A DNA stretch of 64,000 nt from Paracandidimonas soli (lineage in GTDB: Bacteria > Pseudomonadota > Gammaproteobacteria > Burkholderiales > Burkholderiaceae_B): NCBI RefSeq assembly GCF_004342005.1, contig NZ_SMBX01000003.1:248001-312000 (forward strand), written 5' to 3'. Shown here one piece after another: positions 6,669 to 15,272 of this stretch (position 1 is the first letter of the stretch; each line of letters opens with the position of its first letter). The position numbers and the translations under genes were made by a program. The notes under the pieces were generated by a model. It was not told the origin of the DNA. It saw nothing but the letters and a program-made list of their open reading frames with translations, and made no database searches.

Positions 6669-7739
6669 ATGCAACCTCTTGTCCCCGTCCATACGATTCT
6701 TTCCCGGCTGCGGCTGCGTCAGCTGATGCTGCTGATCGCGCTGGAAGAGCACAGCACGCTGAATCGAGCGGCCGACCATTTGGGCATCAGCCAGCCGGGA
6801 GCCACGAAGGCGCTGAACGAACTGGAGGCCCTGTTCGGCACCAAGCTGTTCGAGCGCACGGCACAGGGACTGACGCCCAATGAGTTCGGCCGCTGCGTCA
6901 CGCGCTATGCGCGCCTGATCCACAGCGACCTCTACCATATGCGCGAAGAGTTCGCGAGCATCCGCCAGGGAACGGGAGGCCGCCTGGCCGTGGGAGCGAT
7001 CAGCGGCGCCATTCCCTACGTGTCTTCGCTGCTGTCCAGGCTCAGCGTGGCGCATCCCGAAGTGGATGTGTCCATCATCGAAGGCACCAGCGATCAACTG
7101 CTGGGCCATCTGGACGAAGGACGGCTGGAGCTGGTGTTCTGCCGCACCGCGGTCAGCCAGCACGAACAGAAGTATCAGAGCCTGGAGGAGTTCGGCGAGC
7201 AGATGGCGCTGATCGTCAATCCGCGCCATGCGCTATGCAGCCAGCCGTCGGTCGCGCTGCGGGACCTGGCGGGCCTGCGCTGGGTGGTCTATCCGGCGGG
7301 CATGCCCATGCGTATCGAGCTGGAGCGTGCATTCGCGCAGGCCGGGCTGGATTTTCCGTCCAGCCTGATCGAGACATCGTCCGCCCTGTCGCGGCTGTAC
7401 CTGGTGCATGAAAACACTGCGCTGGTGGCCCAGACGCCTTACCGGATCGCCAAGTTCGGCATGAAGCTGGGCATGGCCGTGCGCCTGCCGCTGGAAATCG
7501 AATCCCGCAGGCTGTCCTATGCGCTGGTCAAGCGCAAGTCCGCCGTGCTTTCGGCCGCGGCCCAGCTGTTCCTGGGCATATTGCGCGACGCGCAGGCAGA
7601 GGCCCAGCCGCAGAGCCAGCCCGCGCCGGCGGGCATGGCGCCGGAAGCTTCGGGCCATGCGGCTGCTCCGGCGGATTGCCAGGCCTCCGGCGAAGCTGGC
7701 CCGCACGCGGGGCGCGAGATGGACAAGCTCCGGCCGTAG
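6669..7739 (+). CDS. LysR family transcriptional regulator
   Basis: This 356-residue protein has a LysR winged HTH near the N-terminus (about residues 15-75; LNRAADHLGISQPGATKALNELE), followed by a periplasmic-binding-like effector domain (about 100-310). It carries an unusual low-complexity tail of some 45 residues rich in Ala, Gln, Pro and Gly (AEAQPQSQPAPAG onward) beyond the normal family length. The HTH belongs to the GbpR/CbbR-like type with a short N-terminal extension. No divergent target gene is adjacent: the upstream neighbour is the MITE-like repeat and the downstream neighbour is a toxin-antitoxin module. The regulon is therefore unknown. Confidence 0.9.
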   Translation: MQPLVPVHTILSRLRLRQLMLLIALEEHSTLNRAADHLGISQPGATKALNELEALFGTKLFERTAQGLTPNEFGRCVTRYARLIHSDLYHMREEFASIRQGTGGRLAVGAISGAIPYVSSLLSRLSVAHPEVDVSIIEGTSDQLLGHLDEGRLELVFCRTAVSQHEQKYQSLEEFGEQMALIVNPRHALCSQPSVALRDLAGLRWVVYPAGMPMRIELERAFAQAGLDFPSSLIETSSALSRLYLVHENTALVAQTPYRIAKFGMKLGMAVRLPLEIESRRLSYALVKRKSAVLSAAAQLFLGILRDAQAEAQPQSQPAPAGMAPEASGHAAAPADCQASGEAGPHAGREMDKLRP

Positions 7740-7761
7740 AGGAAATCAGCACTTATTTGTC

Positions 7762-7789
7762 TTGTTGTTTGTACAGGATTTTGTACAAT
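7762..7789 (+). promoter_or_regulatory. yefM-yoeB promoter/operator with paired TGTACA sites
   Basis: Two TGTACA cores lie at 7770-7775 and 7782-7787, exactly 12 bp centre to centre. This is the operator geometry known for Escherichia coli yefM-yoeB, where adjacent long and short palindromes with TGTACA cores are spaced 12 bp. They overlap a plausible promoter, TTGTTG (7762-7767) and TACAAT (7784-7789), so binding would block RNA polymerase. Confidence 0.75.
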
Positions 7790-7856
7790 GAATGAATTGA
7801 ACTTGGAAGAGCTGTAGGCTCTTTAGATCGTGAAACCGTAAGGTGGGGATGTATCC

Positions 7857-8165
7857 ATGAACGTTTTGACATTCAGCGAGGCGCGTGCCGGCCTCAAGCA
7901 GGTGATGGACGACGTTTGCGCAGATCATGAGCCTGCGGTGATCACGAGGTTGCGTGGTGATCATGTTGTCATACTGTCGCTTGCGGACTACAACAGCATG
8001 TCGGAAACTCTGCACTTGTTGAGTAGTCAGAAAAACGCGCGGCGCTTGCAGGAAAGCATCCAGCAACTGAACGCGGGGCGCATAGCGAGCAGGAACCTTG
8101 TCACCGATGCAGCAGAAACAAAAGAACAAATCGGCAGCGAAGCAAGGGCTGATATGCTGGACTGA
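7857..8165 (+). CDS. yefM: Antitoxin, YefM/Phd family
   Basis: This 102-residue protein matches YefM closely: an N-terminal DNA-binding part (MNVLTFSEARAGLKQVMDDV), the AVITRLRGDHVVILSLADYNSM core, and a helical linker with NARRLQESIQQLNAG that precedes the toxin-binding tail. It neutralises YoeB by wrapping its C-terminus around the toxin, and with it represses its own promoter. E. coli YefM is about 83 residues, so the C-terminus here is some 20 residues longer. The extra part overlaps the toxin frame by about 60 bp, which would couple their translation. The paired TGTACA operator lies upstream. Confidence 0.95.
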   Translation: MNVLTFSEARAGLKQVMDDVCADHEPAVITRLRGDHVVILSLADYNSMSETLHLLSSQKNARRLQESIQQLNAGRIASRNLVTDAAETKEQIGSEARADMLD

Positions 8166-8400
8166 GCATGCCTGGGATGAGTACCGATACTGGCTGAAAA
8201 CCGACCGGGAGAAAGTCGGGCGGATCAATGCGCTTATAGAGGACTGCCAAAGACACCCCTTCTTGGGCATGGGCAAGCCGGAGCCGTTGAAGGGGACATT
8301 GTCCGGGTACTGGTCAAGACGCATCGACAGAGAGCACCGCCTGGTCTATCTGGCGGAAGACGGCAATCTTTACATCATCCAGTGCCTATATCATTACTGA
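8107..8400 (+). CDS. yoeB: mRNA interferase toxin YoeB (Txe/YoeB family)
   Basis: The toxin shares the YoeB core GKPEPLKGTLSGYWSRRIDREHRLVY and the C-terminal LYHY. It therefore keeps the catalytic glutamate, arginine and penultimate histidine of this ribosome-dependent endoribonuclease, which cleaves mRNA at the A site. With the ATG at 8107 it is 97 residues, about 13 more than E. coli YoeB. A TTG at 8098, four bases after AGGA, is an alternative start. Either way the gene begins inside yefM. Both genes appear intact, so the module is probably functional. It stands alone between a LysR gene and mgtE, with no mobile-element genes around it. Confidence 0.95.
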   Translation: MQQKQKNKSAAKQGLICWTEHAWDEYRYWLKTDREKVGRINALIEDCQRHPFLGMGKPEPLKGTLSGYWSRRIDREHRLVYLAEDGNLYIIQCLYHY

Positions 8401-8436
8401 GGCGTGCTAATCCTGCATATGGCTCCGCGCAGCTTC

Positions 8437-9918
8437 TTACACCAGGAACAGCGTGGCCAGTCCCAGAAAAATGAAGAAGCCCAGCGAATCCGTGGCAAAG
8501 GTCAGCAGGACCGAGGAGCCGACGGCGGGGTCGTTGCCGAAGCGGTCGCGCAGGATGGGGATCATTACGCCCAGCGCGGCGCCGATGAGCATATTGCCGA
8601 TCATGGCCGCCATCATGACAAGCGCGATGGCGAGTGAACCGGAGATGATCCAGGCAAAGAGTCCGGCCACCAGGCTGCCGCACATGCCCACCATGAAGGT
8701 GACCAGCAGTTCGCGCTTGACCAGTTGCCAGACATTGCGGCCCGTGACGCGTCCGACAGCCAGGGCGCGGATGATCATGGTCATGGTCTGGTTGCCCGAG
8801 TTGCCGCCGATGCCGGCGACGATGGACATGAGAAACGCCAGGATGACGATGTGGCTGACCGTATCCTCGAAGCGGGAGGCGACCAGCGACGCCACGGCGG
8901 CCGTGCAAAGGTTGATCAGCAGCCAGGGTGCGCGGTTGCGCAGGGCGCTGACGACGGGTGCGAAGATATCCTCTTCCTGAAGGCCGGCGCGCGACAGTTC
9001 CTGTTCCTGGGAGTCTTCCTGGATGACGTCCACGACCTCGTCGATGGTGACGCGGCCGATCAGCCGGCCCAGGTCGTCCGTCACGGGGGCGGACACTAGG
9101 TCATATCGCTCGAACGCGCCGGCGGCTTCCGCGTCGGAATCCAGTGGAGACAGCGCCAGGTAGTCGGTCGACATGACGTCGGACACCAGGCTCTCGGGGT
9201 CGCTGACCAGCAGCCGCGTCAGCGACAGCGTGCCGCGCAGCTTGTCCTCCCGGTCCACCACGAATACCTGGTCGGTGTGGTCGGGCAGTTCGTGGAGCCG
9301 GCGCAGATAGCGCAGCACGACTTCCAGGGTCACGTCCTCGCGCACGCGCACCATGTCGAAGTCCATGATGGCGCCCACGGTGTCTTCCGGGTAGCCCATG
9401 GCCGCGATCAGTTGCGCGCGCTCCGCGTCGGTCAGCCCTTTCTGTACTTCGGCGATGACGTCCGGGGGCAGATCGGGCACCAGGTCGGCGATTTCGTCCG
9501 CATCCATGGCGCCGGTCGCCGCGACCAGGTCCTCGTGATCCATGGATTCGATCAGCGATTCGCGGACCCAGTCCTCGACCTCCAGCAGCACATCGGCATC
9601 GTGCTCGGGATCCACCAGTTGCCAGACGACCTTGCGTTCGGCGACAGGCAGGGACTCCAGGATGAAGGCGATGTCGGACGGATGCAGGCCGTTGACGATG
9701 GCCTTGATCTCGTTTTCGTGCTGCCGATGCAACAGCCCTTCCAGCAGGTTGGAGCGCTCCTGGTCTTCGTATTGCCTGTGGGCGAGCTCCTCTATCACCT
9801 CATGGCGCTTCAGGATGGTCTGGAGCTTTTGCAGCGCCAGCTGCGCGTCCTCGGCGTCGAGACGGCGAGGGATCGTGATGGCGACGTTTTCGGGCTTGAC
9901 GGAGGAGGGTTGATTCAT
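8437..9918 (-). CDS. mgtE: Magnesium transporter MgtE
   Basis: This 493-residue protein has the complete MgtE architecture: an N-terminal superhelical Mg2+-sensing domain (about 35-160; LHPSDIAFILESLP), two CBS domains (about 170-300; MGYPEDTVGAIM and DVMSTDYLALSPLD), then five membrane helices with the pore motif GIGGNSGNQTMTMIIRALAVG. MgtE is a dimeric, Mg2+-gated inner-membrane channel for magnesium uptake. The cytoplasmic domains close the pore when Mg2+ is high. I see no Mg2+ riboswitch upstream. It is convergent with yoeB, and the M20 amidohydrolase gene lies upstream on the same strand with a 69-bp gap. Confidence 0.96.
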   Translation of the reverse strand: MNQPSSVKPENVAITIPRRLDAEDAQLALQKLQTILKRHEVIEELAHRQYEDQERSNLLEGLLHRQHENEIKAIVNGLHPSDIAFILESLPVAERKVVWQLVDPEHDADVLLEVEDWVRESLIESMDHEDLVAATGAMDADEIADLVPDLPPDVIAEVQKGLTDAERAQLIAAMGYPEDTVGAIMDFDMVRVREDVTLEVVLRYLRRLHELPDHTDQVFVVDREDKLRGTLSLTRLLVSDPESLVSDVMSTDYLALSPLDSDAEAAGAFERYDLVSAPVTDDLGRLIGRVTIDEVVDVIQEDSQEQELSRAGLQEEDIFAPVVSALRNRAPWLLINLCTAAVASLVASRFEDTVSHIVILAFLMSIVAGIGGNSGNQTMTMIIRALAVGRVTGRNVWQLVKRELLVTFMVGMCGSLVAGLFAWIISGSLAIALVMMAAMIGNMLIGAALGVMIPILRDRFGNDPAVGSSVLLTFATDSLGFFIFLGLATLFLV

Positions 9919-9987
9919 AGGCGATCAGGGCTGTGGCAGTTGGCGCGGTGTGTGCTGCGCATCGGTGGCGACGCGGGACTGTGTGGT

Positions 9988-11190
9988 TCAGGCCGGGTCG
10001 GCAGCCAGGCGGCGGCGCGCCAGCTCGACCCAGTAGCTGGCGCCCAGCGGAATCAATGCGTCATTGAAATCGTAGCTGCCATTGTGCAGTGTGCACGGGC
10101 CTGGGCCGTAGCCTTCCTCCCGGTGGTCTCCCGTGCCGTTGCCGACCCAGATGTAGCACCCCGGGATCTCGCGCAGCATGAAGGAGAAATCCTCGGCGCC
10201 CATGGACGGCTGTATGGCCTGGTCCACATTGCGTTCGCCGGCAAGCTCCAGCAGCAGCTGCGCGCAGAACCGGGTTTCGGCGTCGTCGTTGAGGGTGGGC
10301 GGGTATTCGCGGTCGAATGTGATTTCCGCCGTACAGCCCAGCGCTTCGCAGGTCAGGCGGGCGATGTCGCGCAGCCGGGACTCGATCATGTCCAGGGTGG
10401 CGTCGCTGAATGTGCGCACGGTGCCGCGCAGGCTGGCTTCGGTAGGGATGACGTTGTCGGCCGAGCCGCCATGGATCTGGGTCACGCTGAGAACGGCCGG
10501 TTCCAGCGGATCGAGGTTGCGGCTGACGACGCTTTGCAGTGCCTGCGCCACCTGGACCGCCGCCATGACGGGATCCAGGCCCAGATTGGGCATGGCGGCA
10601 TGGGCGCCGCGCCCTTGCACATGAATGTGGAAACGGTTGCTGGACGCCATGATGGGGCCGGCCTTGATACCGAACTTGCCGGCGGGCATGCCGGGCCAGT
10701 TGTGCATGCCAAAGACCGCCTGCATGGGGAAGCGCTGGAAAAGGCCGTCCTGGATCATGCTGCGGGCGCCGCCCAGCCCTTCTTCAGCGGGCTGGAATAT
10801 GACGTAGACCGTGCCTTCGAAGTCGCGTTCCTGCGCCAGGAACCGGGCGGCGGTCAGCAGCATGGTGGTGTGGCCGTCGTGGCCGCAGGCGTGCATTTTC
10901 CCGGGTGTCCTGCTGGCATGGCCGAAGGTGTTCATCTCCTGCATGGGCAGGGCGTCCATGTCGGCGCGCAGGCCAATGGCGCGGCCATTGTCGGAACGGC
11001 CGCTGATGACGCCGACCACGCCTGTCTTGCCGATGCCGGTATGCGTTTCAATGCCCCAGCCTTGCAGCTTTTCCGCTACCAGCCGGGATGTGCGCTCTTC
11101 CTCGAAGGCGAGCTCCGGGTGCATGTGGAGGTCGCGGCGAAACGCCGTCATTTCCGAGGACCAGGCCAGAATGGGTTCGATCAGTTTCAT
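9988..11190 (-). CDS. M20 family amidohydrolase (hippurate hydrolase-like)
   Basis: This 400-residue protein is an M20D-type metallo-amidohydrolase. Metal ligands are visible as Cys102 and His104 in HACGHDGH, Glu136/Glu137 in PAEEG, His in FGMHNWPG, and a C-terminal His in LHNGSYDFND. RADMDALPMQE is the usual substrate-side motif. Enzymes of this group hydrolyse N-acyl amino acids such as hippurate or indole-acetyl-amino acids in the cytoplasm. The exact substrate cannot be read from the sequence. No signal peptide is present. It lies between mgtE and an inositol-phosphatase-family gene on the same strand, with gaps suggesting independent transcription. Confidence 0.93.
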   Translation of the reverse strand: MKLIEPILAWSSEMTAFRRDLHMHPELAFEEERTSRLVAEKLQGWGIETHTGIGKTGVVGVISGRSDNGRAIGLRADMDALPMQEMNTFGHASRTPGKMHACGHDGHTTMLLTAARFLAQERDFEGTVYVIFQPAEEGLGGARSMIQDGLFQRFPMQAVFGMHNWPGMPAGKFGIKAGPIMASSNRFHIHVQGRGAHAAMPNLGLDPVMAAVQVAQALQSVVSRNLDPLEPAVLSVTQIHGGSADNVIPTEASLRGTVRTFSDATLDMIESRLRDIARLTCEALGCTAEITFDREYPPTLNDDAETRFCAQLLLELAGERNVDQAIQPSMGAEDFSFMLREIPGCYIWVGNGTGDHREEGYGPGPCTLHNGSYDFNDALIPLGASYWVELARRRLAADPA

Positions 11191-11322
11191 AGGGGAACTC
11201 TCGTCAGCCAGGGCCTGTCAACAGGCTCTGGACACAGGATGTACGCCTCGCTCGGGCCAGGACGCAAGCGTAGCATCAAACAGCGCCGAACGCCCGCGCG
11301 GGGGTTCCCCGGCGGAGCGGCT

Positions 11323-12180
11323 TCAGGCGCCCGCAGTCTTCAGGTGGGGGCGGACCATATCGCCGAGCGCCGCGGCGATACCGGCGTTTCCCGCGCGGAT
11401 ATTGCCTTTGGCGGGCCAGCCCGCCTGCTCGCGCAGGTCTTCGGCAATGCCCTTGGCCTCACGCACCAGAACAGTGCCCGCCGCCACGTCCCATGGCGCC
11501 AGGCCCATTTCCCAGTATCCGTCGAAGCGGCCGCAGGCCACCCATGCCAGATCCAGCGCGGCCGAGCCCATGCGGCGTACGCCGCGCGACTGGCGGATGG
11601 CGGCGTCCAGGGTGGGCATGTATTCCGGCGCGAAGGAAAAATCGCGGAACGGCAGGCCGGTGGCCAGCAGGGCTTCACCGAGGTCTTCGGTGGCGCTGCA
11701 CTGGATGCGATGGCCGTTCAGCCATGAACCGACGCCGTGCATGCCGGTAAACAGTTCTTCGCGGCAGGGGTCGTAGACGACGCCGATGACGGGCGTGTCC
11801 TCGGCCAGCACGGTATCGCCGCTGGCGATGCTGCCCGCATGGGCGATCAGCCCGATGGAAACCGCATAGTGGGGGATGCCGTGCAGGAAGTTCGTGGTGC
11901 CGTCCAGCGGGTCGATGTACCAGGTTGCCAGCCCCGCATGGCCGCCGCCCGACTCTTCCGCGACGATGCCGAGCTCGGGAGTGTGTTCCCGCAGGTGCTG
12001 CACAATGGCGCTTTCGGCCTCATGGTCAGCCTGGGACACCAGGTCGTTCAGGGATTTCTTGTCGACGATGAGTTCATTGCGCCGGTGGCTGGCGTACGAC
12101 TGTAGAATGGCGGCTCCGGCGTGCGCTGCCTGGATGGCGGCTTCCAGGTACTGACTGAGGGCAAGACGGGAAGATGACAT
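11323..12180 (-). CDS. Inositol monophosphatase family protein
   Basis: This 285-residue protein contains all IMPase-family metal motifs: Glu75/Glu76 in VAEESGG, Asp90 and Asp93 in IDPLDGTTNF, and the late WDVAAG block (APWDVAAGTVLVREA). The family includes SuhB (inositol-1-phosphatase and rRNA-processing cofactor), CysQ and histidinol phosphatase. The sequence fits the general SuhB/IMPase type, though Burkholderiales often have more than one copy and this need not be the SuhB orthologue. It is divergent from mnmC, with a 128-bp intergenic region holding their promoters. Confidence 0.92.
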   Translation of the reverse strand: MSSSRLALSQYLEAAIQAAHAGAAILQSYASHRRNELIVDKKSLNDLVSQADHEAESAIVQHLREHTPELGIVAEESGGGHAGLATWYIDPLDGTTNFLHGIPHYAVSIGLIAHAGSIASGDTVLAEDTPVIGVVYDPCREELFTGMHGVGSWLNGHRIQCSATEDLGEALLATGLPFRDFSFAPEYMPTLDAAIRQSRGVRRMGSAALDLAWVACGRFDGYWEMGLAPWDVAAGTVLVREAKGIAEDLREQAGWPAKGNIRAGNAGIAAALGDMVRPHLKTAGA

Positions 12181-12308
12181 ATTTCACTACCAGAAGAAAT
12201 GGAATCGGCGGCCGCGGCCAGCATGGTTCTGTATTTATTGTATGTTAGCCGTATGGCGTCAATGTTACCCTTCCTGTTTGTCCATCTTCCCGCCGTGGAT
12301 ACTGCGTC

Positions 12309-14171
12309 ATGAGCGCGCGGTACCAGCCGCTGGTTCCCGCCGGACTGGCTTTTGACGAAGGCGTTCCCGTCAATCTGCAGTATGGCGACGTCTATCATTC
12401 CCGCTCGGGCGCGCTGGCGCAGGCCAGGCATGTGTTCCTTTCGGGCAACGGTCTGCCGGAGCGCTGGCGCGCGCGCGACGCCTTCACCATCTGCGAGACG
12501 GGTTTCGGCACGGGCAACAACTTCCTGGCGGCATGGGAGGCCTGGCGCTCCGATCCGCAGCGTTGCCGCAGGCTGCATTTCGTTTCGTTCGAGGGGCATC
12601 CGTTTCGCGCATCCGACATGGCGGCGCTGGCGCATCGCGTGGAGGAGCCTTCCGTGCGTGCGCTGGCCGCGCAATTGGCCCAGGCGTGGCCTTTGCCCGT
12701 ACCCGGCACCCATCGGCTCGATTTTGAAGAGGGGGCTGTCAGCCTGACGCTGGCATTCGGGCCGGTGCAGCGCATGGCGGCGCAGGTCCAGGCCTGCGCC
12801 GATGCCTTTTTCCTGGACGGCTTTGCGCCCGGCCGGAACCCGGACATGTGGTCCAGGGAGCTGTTCGGCCAATTGGTGCGCATGTCCGCCGCCGGAGCCA
12901 CGGCCGCCACCTGGTGCAGCGCCGTGGCGGTGCGCAAGGCCTTGTCCGATGCGGGTTTCCTGGTCGGCAAGGTCCAGGGATTCGGGCGCAAGCGTGAAAT
13001 GACGGTAGCATCGCTGCGGCCGAATCTGGGGCGTCCCGCTCCGTGCCGGATCGATTCCGACGCACGCGTGGCCGTTGTGGGCGCGGGGTTCGCGGGCGCG
13101 GCCGCCGTCCATGCGCTGGCGCTGCGCGGGATTCGGACCGTCGTGCTGGATCCGGTATTGCGCAACGGCGCGCATGCGGGGCATTGCGGCCACCTGGCCG
13201 CCGCCATGTCGCCGGTATTGTCGTCCGACGACGATACGCGTTCCCGGCTCAGCCGCGCTGGCGTCCTGCTGGCCGGGAGACGCTGGCGGGATTTGCCGGA
13301 CGAGGCGCGTCCGCTGACTTGCGGCACGCTGGAAATCGCGCTCGATGCAGGAGATGCCCTGCGCAAGGAAGACGCCTTGCGGCAATTGCAGCTGCCGCAT
13401 GAATGGGCGCAATGGCTGGACGAGGCGCAGGCGGCGGACAAGGCCGGGTTGTCGGGCGGGCATGGGGGGATTTTTTTTCCGCAAGGCAGGTTCGTACGAC
13501 CGGGGCCGTTGGTGCATGCCTTGCTGTCGCCGGCGGAATGCCGCCCCGTCGCGGCGGCATCCATGCGGCACATGCCCGATGGGGCCTGGCAATTGTTGGG
13601 CGATGACGGAAAGGAAATCGTGACGGCCAGCCACGTCATCCTGGCCAATGCGGCGCAAGCCCCGGCGCTTCTGGAAGCCTCCGGAGGCAGGGCCTTGCCC
13701 AGGCTGTCGGCGATCCAGCGGCTGGCGGGACAGATCAGCCTGCTGCGCGCGGGGCCGGACGAGCCGTCGCCCAACGTGATTCTCGCCGGCAACGGCTATT
13801 GGCTGCCCGCCGACGGCGGAACCTGCGTGGCCGGCAGCACGTATGCGGAGCCGGGCGAAGCCCCCGGCGTCAGCGTGCGGGGGCATCGGGAAATCCTGGA
13901 AAAACTGTCGGTGCTCAGTGGCCTGACCGCCGGAGCCCTGGCCGGCCGCCTGATGCCCGAAAAGGGCTGGGCGGGCTGGCGCGCGGCGCTGGCGGATCAT
14001 CTGCCTGCCGTCGGGCGCATGCCGGGCATGGACGGCGTATGGCTGAGTTGCGGATTCGGATCGCGCGGCCTGTCGTGGGCCCCGCTTGCTGCGGAAATCA
14101 TTGCCGCCGATATCGCGGCGGAGCCGATGCCGCTGGAACGCGAGCTGCTGCGTAGGATCGCGCCGCGCTGA
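12309..14171 (+). CDS. mnmC: Bifunctional tRNA mnm5s2U biosynthesis protein MnmC
   Basis: This 620-residue protein joins both MnmC activities. The N-terminal methyltransferase (about 1-235) shows the SAM motif ETGFGTGNNF at 63-72 and DAFFLDGFAPGRNPDMW. The C-terminal FAD-dependent oxidoreductase (about 250-620) begins with the Rossmann motif AVVGAGFAGAAA and ends with the GFGSRGLSWAPLAAE block. The FAD domain removes the carboxymethyl group from cmnm5s2U in the tRNA wobble position, and the SAM domain then methylates nm5s2U to mnm5s2U. The protein acts alone in the cytoplasm on tRNAs for Lys, Glu and Gln. Length is typical. Confidence 0.97.
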   Translation: MSARYQPLVPAGLAFDEGVPVNLQYGDVYHSRSGALAQARHVFLSGNGLPERWRARDAFTICETGFGTGNNFLAAWEAWRSDPQRCRRLHFVSFEGHPFRASDMAALAHRVEEPSVRALAAQLAQAWPLPVPGTHRLDFEEGAVSLTLAFGPVQRMAAQVQACADAFFLDGFAPGRNPDMWSRELFGQLVRMSAAGATAATWCSAVAVRKALSDAGFLVGKVQGFGRKREMTVASLRPNLGRPAPCRIDSDARVAVVGAGFAGAAAVHALALRGIRTVVLDPVLRNGAHAGHCGHLAAAMSPVLSSDDDTRSRLSRAGVLLAGRRWRDLPDEARPLTCGTLEIALDAGDALRKEDALRQLQLPHEWAQWLDEAQAADKAGLSGGHGGIFFPQGRFVRPGPLVHALLSPAECRPVAAASMRHMPDGAWQLLGDDGKEIVTASHVILANAAQAPALLEASGGRALPRLSAIQRLAGQISLLRAGPDEPSPNVILAGNGYWLPADGGTCVAGSTYAEPGEAPGVSVRGHREILEKLSVLSGLTAGALAGRLMPEKGWAGWRAALADHLPAVGRMPGMDGVWLSCGFGSRGLSWAPLAAEIIAADIAAEPMPLERELLRRIAPR

Positions 14172-14209
14172 CTGCAAGCTGGAGAACGCATCCCCGCGCT
14201 CCCGACGGG

Positions 14210-14261
14210 AGCCTCCCGCCATTGCCGACGTGGCGAATGCCAAGGCAGCGGCGGGGAGGCT
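14210..14261. terminator. Inverted repeat between convergent mnmC and Bug receptor genes
   Basis: AGCCTCCCGCC (14210-14220) can pair with GGCGGGGAGGCT (14250-14261) with one bulged G, and ATTGCC can extend the stem against GGCAG. TTT follows on the plus strand. It probably terminates transcription from both sides. Confidence 0.5.
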
Positions 14262-14268
14262 TTCCTGG

Positions 14269-15252
14269 TCAGTCCACGCTGGCGCCGGAGCTCTTCACGA
14301 CTTCGCCCCAGAGCGCGTATTCCTCTTCCTGGAGTTTCGCAAGCTCCGCGGAGTCGACCTTCATCAGGCGCATGCCCTGCTGCGCGAACCGTTCTTCCGT
14401 CTCCGGATTGTCCAGCGCCTTGCGCACGGTGCCGGACAACTGCTCGACAATGTCCTTGGGCGTGCCGGCCGGGGCGTACATCGCCACCCACATTTCCGCC
14501 TTGAAGCCCGGAACCTCCTCGGCGATGGCAGGCACGTCCGGCAACAGGTCGAGGCGCTGTTCGCTGGTGACGCCTAGGGCGCGGAGCTTGCCCGCCCTGA
14601 TGTTTTCCAGGACGGAGGACAGGCTGCCGAACAGCACGGGAACCTGTCCTCCCAGCACGTCCGCCATGGCCGGTGCGACGCCGCGATAGGGCACGTGCTC
14701 CATTTTCGAGCCGACTTCGTGGGCGAGCATTTCCGGGATCAGGTGATTGAGCGTACCGACGCCGGCCGACGCGTAGTAGAGTTCGCCGGGCCGCTCCTTC
14801 AGCAGCTTCAGGAATTCCTGCAGGTTCTTCGCCTCGAACGAGGGATGTACCGCGAGCACATAGGGCACGACGCCCAGCCCCGCAATCGGCTCAAAGTCCT
14901 TGATCGGATCGAAGCCGGCGTTCTTCACGATCCAGGGCACGATCAACTGGTTGCTGTTGGCGGTGACGAACAGGGAATGGCCGTCGTTCTTTTCGCGACG
15001 CATGAATTGATTGCCGATGGCGCCGCCCGCTCCCGGCTTGTTGTCGACCACGACAGGCTGTCCGAGCAGGGGCGCGATCCTGTCGGCAACCAGGCGCGCC
15101 ACGATGTCGGTGCCGCCCCCCGCCGCCGTGGGCGTCACGACGGTGACCGGCCCCTTGGGATAGGATGCTGCGGCAGCTTGCGCTCCCAGGACGCCGGCGG
15201 CTAGGCAGATCGCCGCAGTGCGGCGCATGAAGGTGGATGCCAGCTTTTTCAT
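14269..15252 (-). CDS. Bug-family substrate-binding protein
   Basis: This 327-residue periplasmic receptor has a Sec signal peptide (MKKLASTFMRRTAAICLAAG, cleaved near AAAASYP) and Bug motifs: GPVTVVTPTAAGGGTDIVARL, VVVDNKPGAGGAIGNQF, YASAGVGTLNHL, and MWVAMYAPAGTPKDIV. Its gene is followed upstream on the same strand by an amidase gene starting at 16559, with only 20 bp between them, so the two form an operon. The receptor may bind the amide, or its hydrolysed acid, that the amidase handles. No TctAB permease is adjacent. Bug ligands cannot be predicted from sequence. Confidence 0.93.
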   Translation of the reverse strand: MKKLASTFMRRTAAICLAAGVLGAQAAAASYPKGPVTVVTPTAAGGGTDIVARLVADRIAPLLGQPVVVDNKPGAGGAIGNQFMRREKNDGHSLFVTANSNQLIVPWIVKNAGFDPIKDFEPIAGLGVVPYVLAVHPSFEAKNLQEFLKLLKERPGELYYASAGVGTLNHLIPEMLAHEVGSKMEHVPYRGVAPAMADVLGGQVPVLFGSLSSVLENIRAGKLRALGVTSEQRLDLLPDVPAIAEEVPGFKAEMWVAMYAPAGTPKDIVEQLSGTVRKALDNPETEERFAQQGMRLMKVDSAELAKLQEEEYALWGEVVKSSGASVD

Positions 15253-15272
15253 TGTGTATGTCTCCTTGGTAG

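Noticed and set aside
9919-9987. Magnesium-sensing riboswitch upstream of mgtE
   Set aside because: The 69-bp gap to the M20 gene is too short and has no recognisable M-box structure.
11193-11250. Inverted repeat around CAGGGCCTGTCAACAGGCTCTGG as a regulatory element of the M20 gene
   Set aside because: Imperfect, short, and placed where several alternative pairings of GC-rich sequence are equally good. Not strong enough to call.
9277-11727. An 816-codon open frame on the plus strand, and similarly long antisense frames opposite putA (37299-40280), mnmC (12048-14243) and the GH31-like gene (18031-20010)
   Set aside because: They lie fully antisense to well-supported genes and have low-complexity translations rich in Arg, Gly, His and Gln. 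They arise from strong GC bias at third codon positions.
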